Positions 49,702 to 61,569 of a stretch of DNA of 64,000 nucleotides are shown one piece after another. Source of the stretch: Alisma plantago-aquatica (taxonomy: Eukaryota; Streptophyta; Magnoliopsida; Alismatales; Alismataceae); NCBI GenBank assembly GCA_963693085.1, contig OY856412.1, forward strand, positions 1,409,004,694-1,409,068,693. Direction: 5' to 3'. Every line of letters starts with the position of its first letter. Position 1 is the first letter of the stretch. The position numbers and the translations under genes were made by a program. The notes below the pieces were generated by a model that made no database searches, was not told the DNA's origin, and worked only from the letters and a program-made list of their open reading frames with translations.

Positions 49702-50160
49702 TGAAACGACCGACACCAAACTGACAATCAAATTAACGAATGCGGAAGCGATTAGCAGCGGAATTATCAAAAATCACTAAAAATTTAAAACTTTTGTAAA
49801 GAGATCTTCGAAAGATAAAAACTCTTTCATAAACAACATGATAGGTCATTTACAAACTGATCCATTGATACATCTCTGTAATAAACACATCTTGAGCATT
49901 ACAACAAAACCCACCTTGTTAACTGTACAAGGTAAGATACAAAATCTCGAGGCATCATGCCAAAATCTCAGATATACTGACTCCTAGGACCTGAGAGTAC
50001 AGAGACGACATAAGACACACTATCTACAAAACTAGACAGTTAGTATCTCCACCTGAGATTCACTACTGCCCCTGATGTTGTTGATGTTGTTGTTGCTCAT
50101 TCTTAAATGGATTCCTTCGTCCTCGGCGTCTACCTAAAAAGTAGAATCCCACGGAAGTGA

Positions 50161-50200
50161 GACAATTTAAATAATTGTCCCAGCGAGAGTTATAACTCTC
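50161..50200 (-). other. Twin-palindrome block, left LTR of B
   Basis: GACAATT-TAAAT-AATTGTC at 50161-50179 and the perfect 16-bp palindrome GAGAGTTATAACTCTC at 50185-50200, 460-500 bp from the primer-side LTR end. Conserved in element A. Adjacent sequence reads, on the minus strand, an Arg-rich then Gln-rich peptide (GRRRGRRNPFKNEQQQQ). Confidence 0.65.
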
Positions 50201-52677
50201 CGCCAGAGGCTTTGTTATAGCATATAAGGAATAACAGAAGCAAAGTAACTGAAAATATCAACAGTAGGTTTGGTAATAAGTAAAACAACATTTACTTAAG
50301 CAATCACTTCATTAAAGCATATGTAGAACATGTATTCTAGAAACTTGAACAGACTATTAAAGTCAACAATGTAACATCAATCATTGTTTCTCATAGTACA
50401 ACCTAAGCAGTTATACTATACGGCTGATTATATTTTTCAAACATCATTATGCCCTGCGGAGATGAGGTATACCTCTCCTACTCCAACCGACCATTTATAA
50501 AAATCGCGTCGGTACCATACATAGGTCATCAAAAGAGTCGGATTCTTATGACCTCATCTTCCTCAGTCAGTAAGAGGATTTACTTGCAGGACATCTTGTG
50601 TCTCTTCTATAGTAGCTATCCAGGGTATTCTGGAAACTTTGCTATAGAGTTACAGTGGAGTTCCGAACTCTCATCGTCATCAAAAGATATCTTGTTTACC
50701 TCTCATCGATGCGGTATTAGTAATTTCTTTGAGAGATTTGTGGTACATCACCCGGTATGAATATATAGTGAAGGGTTGAAAGATTAAAGTACATCTACAT
50801 CAATTCCTACACTAGGACGTAAGGATATTCACGTCCATATACCCCCATATACTCAAAAGTATATGCTCCAGGAGTTCCCTTAGGAAAACCTGTTTCACCA
50901 TCATTTGGTTTCTGACAATGATGGATCTATGGTCAGGGCTCTACATGATATGATTATACTTGATTAGTTAGGTACATTCTTTTAGCATCAAGCATGTTTC
51001 CAAGCATTAATCATTAGAAAAACAGCTATAAAAGTAGAATACTAAATGTATCAAGTCTAACTCACATCAATTATCAATTGGATATCATTTCTTAACCATT
51101 TCATTACTATGATTCAAGAATAGGGTATTCAAACCCTTAATTCATCATAAGTCATCTTATTAGAATGGCCTTGATGTTACTCATGGCTCTCACAGCCTAT
51201 CAATCTTATATGATGTCACTTAACTAGGAAACATGGTATATCACTATTCACAAAGCTAATAACATGCTTCCAATGAATATGATATCATAACCTTTACCTG
51301 GATATAATCATCCTTTTATAAGAACCTGCATGGTTAATTCAATTGACAACAACAAACATTTCATTTCCAGATCAGCAATTTATAAAGCAGAATTAACCTT
51401 TCAATTCAGGAATAGTACCTTCATGCTTACACTAAGGCTAGGTTCCCTTATTTACATCAATTAGGGTTATTCAATCCCTTTCTTTATGATTAGGAATAAT
51501 GATTCCTCATCTCATACTTTAATCATGAAGATTCATGCTTAAAAGCATAAGTAGAGTTAGGGTTTACCACCACTCAATTAAGGTTATTGAATCCCTTTGT
51601 CTTATAAGGCATAAGAATTCTTATATTGTAATTAGTTCACAGGGTTTCATACTTGAAAGCATAACCCAGGACTAGGGTTATCATACCCCATCCTTCATTA
51701 GTTAGGGTTTTTATTCTTTTACTTCAACATAGGGTTATAGAACCTCTTAGCTCTCGAGGCATAAAGATTTCTCATATTACAACTTGTAATTAGGGTTTCA
51801 TACTCAAAGGCATAACCCTGAATTACTCCATTTATCAGATCACCCTAAATTAGGGTTTACTATTCACGTTACATGTTATTACCCTAGAATTAGGGTTTAC
51901 TATTCACTTCATAGTGAATTGAGCTCATAGAATCATTATATATGAAAATTATCATCATTGATGCCCTCAAATTAGGTTAAGATTCATTAATCATTATAAT
52001 TAGGATTTCCATGATGTTACCTTGATGTATCATACCCTAATCATGTACATTCTTACATATTGAAAGTATGTTACTTGATTCTCATTCATATTAGGAGCTT
52101 TCTCTCTCTTCTTACTACTAGATGATGTTTAAATCACTCTAGGTTAGATTAGGTCAAGTCATCTTTGATTAACATAGATTAAGTCAACCCATTATAATCA
52201 TTAGGGTTTGCTTGATCAAGGGTTGTTATCTACTTGAACCCTTCAAGGGTACCTTGGTAATCTTCTTTAATAATCATAACATGGGTCAATCTACTAATCA
52301 CTTAACCCCTTAATGTCTTTAGGTATCAGTAGGGTTTAGATTAAACAACCATTGAACCATCTAAGCCTTCAAGGCATTAAGCATAAAATGATTCAGGAAC
52401 ATGGTTATTCAAACCCTCAGATTATCATAACAGTTGCTACCAAGTGACATATAAGCATCAAGTCATCTAACAACATGACCTTGATTGAAGCAATGTATAT
52501 ACTTTTCACATATCATTACTCTAAAAGCTTATAATTGTTTTCAAGGAATATGACATCATAACTCTTACCTGGATATGATCACCTCATAATATCAACCTGT
52601 ATGACTTATACAAATAAGGACATGCATATATAACAATGTCAACACAATACCAAAACTTTTCAATTTCTTTATAGGAC

Positions 52678-52800
52678 ACCACGGCCGTGCCACCTTGAAC
52701 AGTCGTGCAAAGTAAGGCTACCACGGCCATGCTCCTTTGCACGGTCGTGCAAGGTAAGGCTACCATGACCATGCTCCCTTACATGGTCGTGCTACATAAG
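52678..52800 (-). repeat. 42-bp GC-rich dyad repeat, left LTR of B
   Basis: Copies start at 52678, 52720 and 52762 (the last partial). Each holds two dyads: CACGGCCGTG (perfect in copy 1) and GCACGGTCGTGC. CG steps in later copies have changed to TG or CA. Confidence 0.8.
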
Positions 52801-52812
52801 ATCATTACATGA

Positions 52813-52815
<3 letters not shown>

Positions 52816-52850
<35 letters not shown>
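52816..52850. repeat. TA microsatellite, left LTR of B
   Basis: About 35 bases of alternating A and T. The matching site in the right LTR (60998-61019) is about 22 bases, so length changed after insertion. Confidence 0.9.
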
Positions 52851-52854
<4 letters not shown>

Positions 52855-53399
52855 TATGTATTATAATATTTCATTCTTTTAACTTGATTAGGTCACATCA
52901 ACCCTTCAATCAAGTACATGCTACTATGGTTAACATAGTGTATCAAGCTATTAATCCTACAAACAATTAAGAATTCTCCCTTTAATTGGTTCTAATCACT
53001 TAGGTATTATTAGGGTTTCAACCTTCATACCTTCATTGATTATCATTACTAATCATCATTGGATCAATAGAACATTCATCATCTTAATTCCCAAAGATTT
53101 AATCACATTGGACCTCCATTACATAAGGTATCCAATTGAATTAGGGTTTCCAATGTTGATTACTTCAATCATTGAATTCATGGAACCAAACATCAATTGG
53201 ACCTATACTCATACCTCAATGGAGTTTAATAGGTCAACCTTCAACTTATTTGACCCTTAATTAACCCTCAATCATTCATCAATTAGGGTTTGATTCAATT
53301 GAATTAGGGTTTGGAATCGATGATCCTTCAATACTAATCAATGTAAGACTAGTTACTTTGAAACCATAGAACCATCATCCAAATTGGGTATGACCTGAC

Positions 53400-54500
53400 C
53401 CCAAACGGTCTTGAGGTCGTTTGGATGACCTCCAAACGGTCTTGAGACCGTTTTCCCATCATATAATCAAAATCCAAGTCAATCAATTAAGATTTGAATC
53501 ATTGGATTGATAACCAAATCAACAATTGATTACACTTTAACTTGGTAACATTGGATCATCAATTGCTTAACCATACTCACCCCTAGACCTCCAAACGGTC
53601 TTGTGTGACCTACAAATGGTCTTGAGACCATTTGGATCACCCAACCCTTATTTTCTAGTGAAAAATCATTAGGGTTTGAGCTATTGAGTTGATCATCAAA
53701 TCAACAATTGATTGCTTTGTAATTTGGTACCTTTGGACCTTCAATTGGTCAACTATACTTGACCCCAGACCTCCAAACGGTCTTGGGTGATCCCCAAACG
53801 GTCTTGAGACCATTTGGGTGATCCCCAAATGGTCTTGAGACCGTTTGGGCCAATCAACCCCAAACAATCAACTCAATTCAATGCAAATCCAACACTTAGT
53901 CGATTAGGGTTAACACCATATCTTTTTTCCTTCAAACACTTAACCATATCCAACCCTAGACCTCCAAACGGTCTTGAGACCGTTTGGGTGATCCCCAAAC
54001 GGTCTTGAGACCATTTGGGCAAGAAAACCCAAAAAGTCATATCAATCAAGTTGAAAGTCAACACTTAATCCAATTAGGGTTTACATAATTGATTAGCCTT
54101 CAAATTACGATTCCTTTAGAGTTAATCCCTTAAATTTGGAGGGTTATTAACCAACATAATTATGAACAGGAATACCAAACGGTCAATGCTTGGTCAACAC
54201 CCTCAAATGGTCTTGAGACTGTTTGCCCAAAAAGTTCAATTAATCATATTGGAAAATCAGCACTTAATTCAATTCGATTTGCCTAATTGATTGGCCTTAA
54301 ACCTATGATTTCTTTGGATTTAACCCCTCAAATTTGGTGGGTCATTAGCATACATAATTATGAACAGAAATCCCAAACGGTCAATGCTTGGTCAATGCCC
54401 TTAAATGGTCTTGAAGACCGTTTGCTCCAACCGACCTTGTGAAACCGTTTGCCCTTCAAACGGTTTTGCAAACCGTTTGCTCCAAACCGTTTGGCCAAAG
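53400..54500 (-). repeat. Palindrome cluster (CCAAACGGTCT / AGACCGTTTGG), left LTR of B
   Basis: A perfect 24-bp dyad at 53964-53987: arms CCAAACGGTCT and AGACCGTTTGG around TG. Further full or half copies lie near 53400, 53435, 53595, 53775, 53800, 53825, 53995, 54205 and 54405-54515. Variants include AAATGGT and AGACTGTTTG. Confidence 0.85.
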
Positions 54501-55717
54501 GGGGAAAAACAAGACCGTTTGATAAAGTAACATTGGTAATCACGCCCATCTTCTTCTACCTCCAGATCAAGGTCTGTTCTTCGTGGTTTTAGTTGCAAGA
54601 AAGCAAGGAAGAGTGGGAAAGAAGAAGAACTAAGTACTAATTGCAAGAACAAAGATATCCATAAGAAAGAAAAAGGTTTAGAGTTATAAAACCCGCCTTA
54701 AGGTCGTTCCTTGAGATAAAAGCTTCCAATCTTCAAGCCTTTAATGGTTTCTTGAGCTCCACAGGTCGGCCAAGGGTGTTTCTCCAAGGAAAGGTTGGGA
54801 AAAGATGGCTAGAAAGAGGAAACAAGTAAGGAAGACCATAAAACCAACCTTGCACCATGAATTCCTCCATGAATCCGAGCAAGAAGATGACCAAAGCTTA
54901 CCTAGAACTCCTTATCCATCATCCTTTGATCCATAGCTCTGTCCTAAGTCGGTATAAGCAAGGGGATAAGAAGGGAAGTGAAGGAAACGATCCTTGCTAA
55001 GTGAGAAAAGGTGTATATATATACTTTGGGTGAAATTCCAACATAAGGACAACTTGTTTCTCCATTTCTCATCTAGGTCCTTCCCTTCTTCTAAGCCAAG
55101 TTTCTCCCTTCCATAATTAATAAAAACTCATCTTAAACCCAAGGTCTAAAGGTGAAGAAAGCCAACTTTTTACTAAGTTGCACATATAGAAGGGTTATTA
55201 GGCTTATAACTTGATTATTTAATTTATAAGGGTTATCATTCTTATTTGATTATTCAATTGAAGTACCCTATTCATCATTATTACTCTAAATGATGCCAAG
55301 AGTCAAAAATATACTCTAAAAGGTGTATTTTACAAGTTTCATCCCTCATTTTGGGTAAATTGCACTTTACACCAAAATTAGGGTTTTAAGCACAAGGATT
55401 GCCCCACAAGCTGCATCTCAGTGCCCAAGCTTGGAGAACCAATAACACTTCATCACATTCACTCTTATGATGTCTAAACACTAAAGGAACATCTTAACAT
55501 GTGTAATTTGCAAGTTAACCCCTTTTAATTGGGTAATTTTCACATAGGTCCCTGTATTACAAAACAATATTACAACATTATTCAAAAGGGGTAGAAATGG
55601 AAATGTATGTTCCTTAGGAGCTTTAATTACATTATCAACAGATAGCCACAAGAATTTAATCACATGATTAATAAAAACACCTGGGGTTAGTTCATAACCC
55701 AGGTCAGGGATGTTACA

Positions 55718-55756
55718 AATTATAAACCCCTAACAAGGATTTCGTCCCCGAAATCC
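55718..55756 (-). promoter_or_regulatory. Polypurine tract and stem-loop, element B
   Basis: On the minus strand GGATTTCG-GGGA-CGAAATCC, a perfect 8-bp stem (55737-55744 with 55749-55756), is followed by TTGTTAGGGGTTTATAATT and the LTR. Matches A and C. Confidence 0.75.
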
Positions 55757-56626
55757 CAGAAAGAAAAGGGAAAGCATATATTCTTTAAGCATTATACCAT
55801 TATGTCTTCAAGTGACATTTCGTTATTATGGAACATCATAGAGTTTTGTTCAATACATAGTTAGTCCACACAAACTTTTCATGGAGAGATTCATATGGAA
55901 CATATACTCTCATTTTCCTTAGTTAGATCAACATTTCTTAACATCACAATTATACTCTATCATTTATTTGAGACTATATAAGTCCTTTCATACCTTGATT
56001 GTGTTATCATATCTAATAACACCATATTAACTTTCCTTATTATTTGCACTAATTCTCTCATTAGTTGTACATTCTCTTATTATAGGGAAAAGTTTCTTAT
56101 CAATCAAGGATTTATCTGAAAGATATCTTAGAAAGAATTTTGTCTATGAAAAACATAAACCCCTAACATGTGATGTTCATATTTTACATGTTTAATTTGA
56201 TTTCATAGTTGACCATTCCAGGTAATCAACATAAGTCATTTGATATATTATTACATTCTTATCTTGATACCTATCACATGTGTTTTCTTCCTTTCATCTT
56301 GGGACATTACTTGTTACATATATTCTCAACTTGGAACTAAAGTCCAAGATACACTGATACCTTTCTAGGTATACTTCACATAAACATCTTTATATTATGA
56401 ACATCAAGTGTCCTAAGACCCACTTGATTGCCATGTCCCTGGAAAGAAAGAGAATAAGGGATCATATTCCTCTTGTTATATCATGTATTTTCAACCATTC
56501 ATGAAACATCTTATGATTCCATCACATTTTCACATTTATGGGGAGGATCTTTATTATTATTCTTACATCTTTACTGGACAGGGTTGACCTCCCTTATTCC
56601 CATATTTCTTATTTCTTGATACTTAT
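55757..56626 (-). other. Interior spacer of element B
   Basis: About 870 bp without a gene. Unlike element A it has no tandem array. Confidence 0.55.
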
Positions 56627-56680
56627 TAGATTGTTTCAGAATGACTACTTGATCAGAGCAATCAAAAAGATAACAATCTA
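56627..56680 (-). other. Conserved stem-loop block of element B
   Basis: Perfect 9-bp arms TAGATTGTT (56627-56635) and AACAATCTA (56672-56680), with an inner TTGAT / ATCAA hairpin. The frame conserved in A and C is broken here by a frameshift, while the stem is perfect, which favours RNA structure over coding as the conserved feature. Confidence 0.6.
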
Positions 56681-57007
56681 GGAGTTTCCATATTTACTTT
56701 ATCATCAATAATTGTATACCTGGCCAAGGTATATAAATACTGAGATAAGGTAATATGCATTTGTATACTACCATTTTCCTTCTCTTTTCCTATTATCACA
56801 AGTATAAGATATAACATTACTGAATTTTATCCAGACATCTCTTTAATACTTCATCCTTTTTATGGAGGTAAGCATGTAACATGAAACATCTATTGTATAC
56901 AACATTATAAGTCCTTATAGGATTAATCAAGAAAAGTTCAATCAATTACTTTCTCAGTTTTGTCCAAGAGATCATAAAAAGACATATAAGAATAACATTT
57001 ATTTCGT

Positions 57008-57745
57008 CTAACCTGTCATGACTCGAGGATTATTCATTGTCTCAAGCTGATTCTGCCTCAGAGGTTTATTTGCCATAACATTTCTGGCTGGGCAATTTCT
57101 TGCCAGATGTCCAACCTGTCTACATATGTAGCAAATTCTAGGTGCCCAGTATGGTCTGAAGGGTTCTTTACCCTTTCTGGATGACCATTGTCTTGGTGTA
57201 CTAGGTCCTGGTTGTGTTGGTGACACCAGAAACTTCTTCCTTTTGGAACTACCAGGTCTCTGCTCCAGGGTTTGGATATATCTTTTCTCAATTCTTCCTT
57301 TATATTTCTCTTCTGGACAATTATTTCTGATATGTCCAGGCTTCCTACACCTATAGCAAGTCCTGGTCTCTAGTTGTATTCTAACCCCTGTATTATTGTA
57401 TACTGATTCATCAGACTGAGGTTGAGCACTGACTTGCTCTAGGTTCAAAGCTTCATCATTTACCATTGCTTCAACATGTTGTTGTGGTTCACATATTTTG
57501 TTGATATCCAAAACATCATCATTAGGAGCTGGTAATCTTGGTTGTATTGCTAGTGCTTGATCCACTAGATACCTCATGGTAGCCTTAAATTCCCCAACAG
57601 TGATTCCTAAGGAAGAATTCCTTGTCATGGTTGGGTTAGGTAGGGGAATCTCAGGTAATTGTCCCTCTATTGCTTGCTCCTCTGCACCTCTTCTTGGTGT
57701 AGTATTGTTGCTCCCCGCAGCAAACTCCTCATCCGATCCAATCAT
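57008..57745 (-). CDS. Gag-derived protein with two CCHC zinc knuckles, capsid core missing
   Basis: An uninterrupted frame of about 245 residues, the only long intact element ORF here. ATG at 57745 aligns with the gag start of A. The N-terminal segment, with ATMRYLVDQALAIQPRLPAP, parallels TAMTYMVDRMPPLAPRAPA in A. The capsid-type core of A (GTYDP through SEYEAKF) has no counterpart. Two C-x2-C-x4-H-x4-C knuckles follow, CYRCRKPGHIRNNC (about residues 130-143) and CYICRQVGHLARNC (about 205-218), separated by a basic, Ser/Pro-rich linker. Such knuckles bind nucleic acid in retroelement nucleocapsids. Lacking the core, it may package RNA in particles made from another element's Gag; that is inference. 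Expression is unknown. It could also be a decaying frame that has not yet gained a stop. Confidence 0.85.
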   Translation of the reverse strand: MIGSDEEFAAGSNNTTPRRGAEEQAIEGQLPEIPLPNPTMTRNSSLGITVGEFKATMRYLVDQALAIQPRLPAPNDDVLDINKICEPQQHVEAMVNDEALNLEQVSAQPQSDESVYNNTGVRIQLETRTCYRCRKPGHIRNNCPEEKYKGRIEKRYIQTLEQRPGSSKRKKFLVSPTQPGPSTPRQWSSRKGKEPFRPYWAPRICYICRQVGHLARNCPARNVMANKPLRQNQLETMNNPRVMTG

Positions 57746-57860
57746 CTTCAAGTTCTTCTCCTCCTATGGGAGCAGAAGTTACCATCAGATACACTGGATG
57801 ACACTTAGAACAAACTCTACTACCTTATTCCTATGTCTCTGTAGACTCAGTGAACCTAGA

Positions 57861-57872
57861 GCTCTGATACCA
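57861..57872 (-). promoter_or_regulatory. Primer binding site (tRNA-iMet type), element B
   Basis: GCTCTGATACCA on + (TGGTATCAGAGC on the minus strand), two bases from the right LTR start at 57875. Confidence 0.92.
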
Positions 57873-58333
57873 CTTGAAACGACCGACACCAAACTGACAA
57901 TCAAATTAACGAATACAGATGCGATTAGCAGCGGAATTATCAAAAATCACTAAAAATTTAAAACTTTTGTAAAGAGATCTTCGAAAGATAAAAACTCTTT
58001 CATAAACAACATGATAGGTCATTTACAAACTGATCCATTGATACATATCTGTAATAAACACATCTCGAGCATTACAACAAAACCCACCTTGTTAACTGTA
58101 TAAGGTAAGATACAAAATCTCGAGGCATCATGCCAAAATCTCAGATATACTGACTCCTAGGACCTGAGAGTACATAGAAGACATAAGACACACTATCTAC
58201 AAGACTAGACAGTTAGTATCTCCACCTGAGATTCACTACTGCCCCTGATGTTGTTGATGTTGTTGTTGCTCATTCTTAAATGGATTCCTTCGTCCTCGGC
58301 GTCTACCTAAAAAGTAGAATCCCACGGAAGTGA

Positions 58334-58373
58334 GACAATTTAAATAATTGTCCCAGTGAGAGTTATAATTCTC
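58334..58373 (-). other. Twin-palindrome block, right LTR of B
   Basis: GACAATT / AATTGTC at 58334-58352 perfect; the second palindrome GAGAGTTATAATTCTC (58358-58373) has one C-to-T change. Confidence 0.6.
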
Positions 58374-60854
58374 CGCCAGAGGCTTTGTTATAGCATATAA
58401 GGAATAACAGAAACAAAGTAACTAAAAATATCAACAGCAGGTTTGGTAATAAGTAAAACAACATTTACTTAAGCAATCACTTCATTAAAGCATATGTAGA
58501 ACATGTATTCTAGAAACTTGAACAGACTATTAATGTCAACAATGTAACATCAATCATTGTTTCTCGTAGTACAACCTAAGAAGTTATACTATACGACTGA
58601 TTATATTTTTCAAACATCATTATGCCCTGCGGAGATGAGGTATACCTCTCCTACTCCAACCGACCATTTATAAAAATCGCGTCGGTACCATACATAGGTC
58701 ATCAAAAGAGCCGGATTCTTATGACCTCATCTTCCTCAGTCAGTAAGAGGATTTACTTGCAGGACATCTTGTGTCTCTGCTGTAGTAGCTATCCAGGGTA
58801 TTCTGGAAACTTCACTATAGAGTTACAGTGGAGTTCTGAACTCTCATCGTCATCGAAAGATTTCTTGTTTATCTCTCATCGATGCAGTATTAGTAATTTC
58901 TTCGGGAGATTTGTGGTACATCACCCGGTATGAATATATAGTGAAGGGTTGAAAGATTAAAGTACATCTACATCAATTCCTACACTAGGACGTAAGGATA
59001 TTCACGTCCATATACCCCCATATACTCAAAAGTATATGCTCCAAGAGTTCCCTTAGGAAAACCTGTTTCACCATCATTTGGTTTCAGACAATGATGGATC
59101 TATGGTCAGGGCTCTACATGATATGATTATACTTGATTAGTTAGGTACATTCTAGCATTCTTTTAGCATCAAGCATGTTTCCAAGCATTAATCATTAGAA
59201 CAACAACTATAAAAGTAGAATACTAAATGTATCAAGTCTAACTCACATCAATTATCAATTGGATATCATTTCTTAACCATTTCATTACTATGATTCAAGA
59301 ATAGGGTATTCAAACCTTTAATTCATCATAAGTCATCTTATTAGCATGGCCTTGATGTTACTCATGGCTCTCACAGCCTATCAATCTTATAGGATGTCAC
59401 TTAACTAGGCAACATGGTATATCACTATTCACAAAGCTAATAACATGCTTCCAATGAATATGATATCATAACCTTTACCTGGATATAATCATCCTTTTAT
59501 AAGAACCTGCATGGTTAATTCAATTGACAACAACAAACATTTTATTTCCAGATCAGCAATTTATAAAGCAGAATTAACCTTTCAATTCTAGAATAGTACC
59601 TTCATGCTTACACTAAGGCTAGGTTCCCTTATTTACATCAATTAGGGTTATTCAATCCCTTTCTTTTTTATTAGGAATAATGATTCCTCATCTCATACTT
59701 TAATCATGAAGATTCATGCTTAAAAGCATAAGTAGAATTAGGGTTTACCCCACTCAATTAAGGTTATTGAATCCCTTTGTCTTATAAGGCATAAGAATTC
59801 TTATATTGTAATTAGTTCACAGGGTTTCATACTTGAATGCATAACCCAGGACTAGGGTTATCATACCCCATCCTTCATTAGTTAGGGTTTGTATTCTTTT
59901 ACTTCAACATAGGGTTATAGAACCTCTTAGCTCTAGAGGCATAAAGATTTCTCATATTACAACTTGTAATTAGGGTTTCATACTCAAAGGCATAACCCTG
60001 AATTACTCCATTTATCAAATCACCCTAAATTAAGGTTTACTATTCACGTTACATGTTATTACCCTAGAATTAGGGTTTACTATTCCCTTCATAGTGAATT
60101 GATCTCATAGCATCATTATATATGAAAATTATCATCATTGATGCCCTCAAATTAGGTTAAGATTCATTAATCATTATAATTAGGATTTCCATGATCTTAC
60201 CTTGATGGATCATACCTAATCATGTACATTCTTACATATTGAAAGTATGTTACTTGATTCTCATTCATATTAGGAGCTTTCTCTCTCTTCTTACTACTAG
60301 ATGATGTTTAAATCACTCTAGGTTAGATTAGGTCAAGTCATCTTTGATTAACATAGATTAAGTCAACCCATTATAATCATTAGGGTTTTCTTGATCAAGG
60401 TTTGTTATCTACTTGAACCCTTCAAGGGTACCTTGGTAATCTTCTTTAATAATCATAACATGGATCAATCTACTAATCACTTAACCCCTTAATATCTTTA
60501 GGTATCATTAGGGTTTAGATTAAACAAGCATTGAACCATCTAAGCCTTCAAGGCATTAAGCATTAAATGATTCAGGAACATGGTTATTCAAACCCTCAGA
60601 TTATCATAACACTTGCTACCAAGTGACATATAAGCATCAAGTCATCTAACAACATGACCTTGATTGAAGTAATGTATATACTTTTCACATATCATTACTC
60701 TAAAAGCTTATAATTGTTTTCAAGGAATATGACATCATAACTCTTACCTGGCTATGATCACCTCATAATATCAACCTGTATGACATACAAATAAGGACAT
60801 GCATATATAACAATGTCAACACAATACCAAAACTTTTCAATTTCTTTATAGGAC

Positions 60855-60975
60855 ACCACGGCCGTGCCACCTTGCATGGTCGTGCAAAGTAAGGCTACCA
60901 CGACCGTTCTCCCTTGCACGGTCGTGCAAGTTAAGGCTACCATAGCCGTGCTCCCTTACACGGTCGTGCTATATA
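60855..60975 (-). repeat. 42-bp GC-rich dyad repeat, right LTR of B
   Basis: LTR counterpart of 52678-52800, with CACGGCCGTG at the first copy and different CG substitutions in later copies. Followed by the shorter TA run at 60998-61019. Confidence 0.8.
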
Positions 60976-61569
60976 AGATCATTACATGATTCATATTTAT
61001 ATATATATATATATATATAAATATATGCATTCTAATCTTTCATTCTTTTAATTTGATTAGGTCACATCAACCCTTCAATCAAGTACATGCTACTATGGTT
61101 AACATAGTGTATCAAGCTATTAATCCTATAAACAATTAAGAATTCTCCCTTTAATTGGTTCTAATCACTTAGGTATTATTAGGGTTTCAACCTTCATACC
61201 TTCATTGATTATCATTACTAATCATCATTGGATCAATAGAACATTCATCATCTTAATTCCCAAAGATTTAATCACATTGGACCTCCATTACATAAGGTAT
61301 CCAATTGAATTAGGGTTTCCAATGTTGATTACTTCAATCATTGAATTCATGGAACCAAACATCAATTGGATCTATACTCATACCTCAAATGAATTTAATA
61401 GGTCAACCTTCAACTGATTTGACCCTTAATTTACCCTCAATCATTCATCAATTAGGGTTTGATTCAATTGAATTAGGGTTTGGAATCGATGATCCTTCAA
61501 TACTAATCAATGTAAGACTAGTTACTTTGAAACCATAGAACCATCATCCAAATTGGGTATGACCTGACC

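Larger units (their letters stand above)
49702..55717 (-). repeat. Left LTR of element B (3' LTR, 6,016 bp)
   Basis: On + it runs TGAAACGACC to GATGTTACA. Contains the twin-palindrome block (50161-50200), AGGGTTT-rich segment (about 51470-51910), a 42-bp GC-rich repeat, a TA microsatellite and the palindrome cluster. No gene; a 103-residue plus-strand frame at 50449-50760 is antisense to the element and unrecognised. Confidence 0.92.

Noticed and set aside
50449..50760. 103-residue open frame found in both LTRs of element B (also 58622-58933)
   Set aside because: Antisense to the element, no recognisable motif, and its presence twice is explained by LTR duplication.
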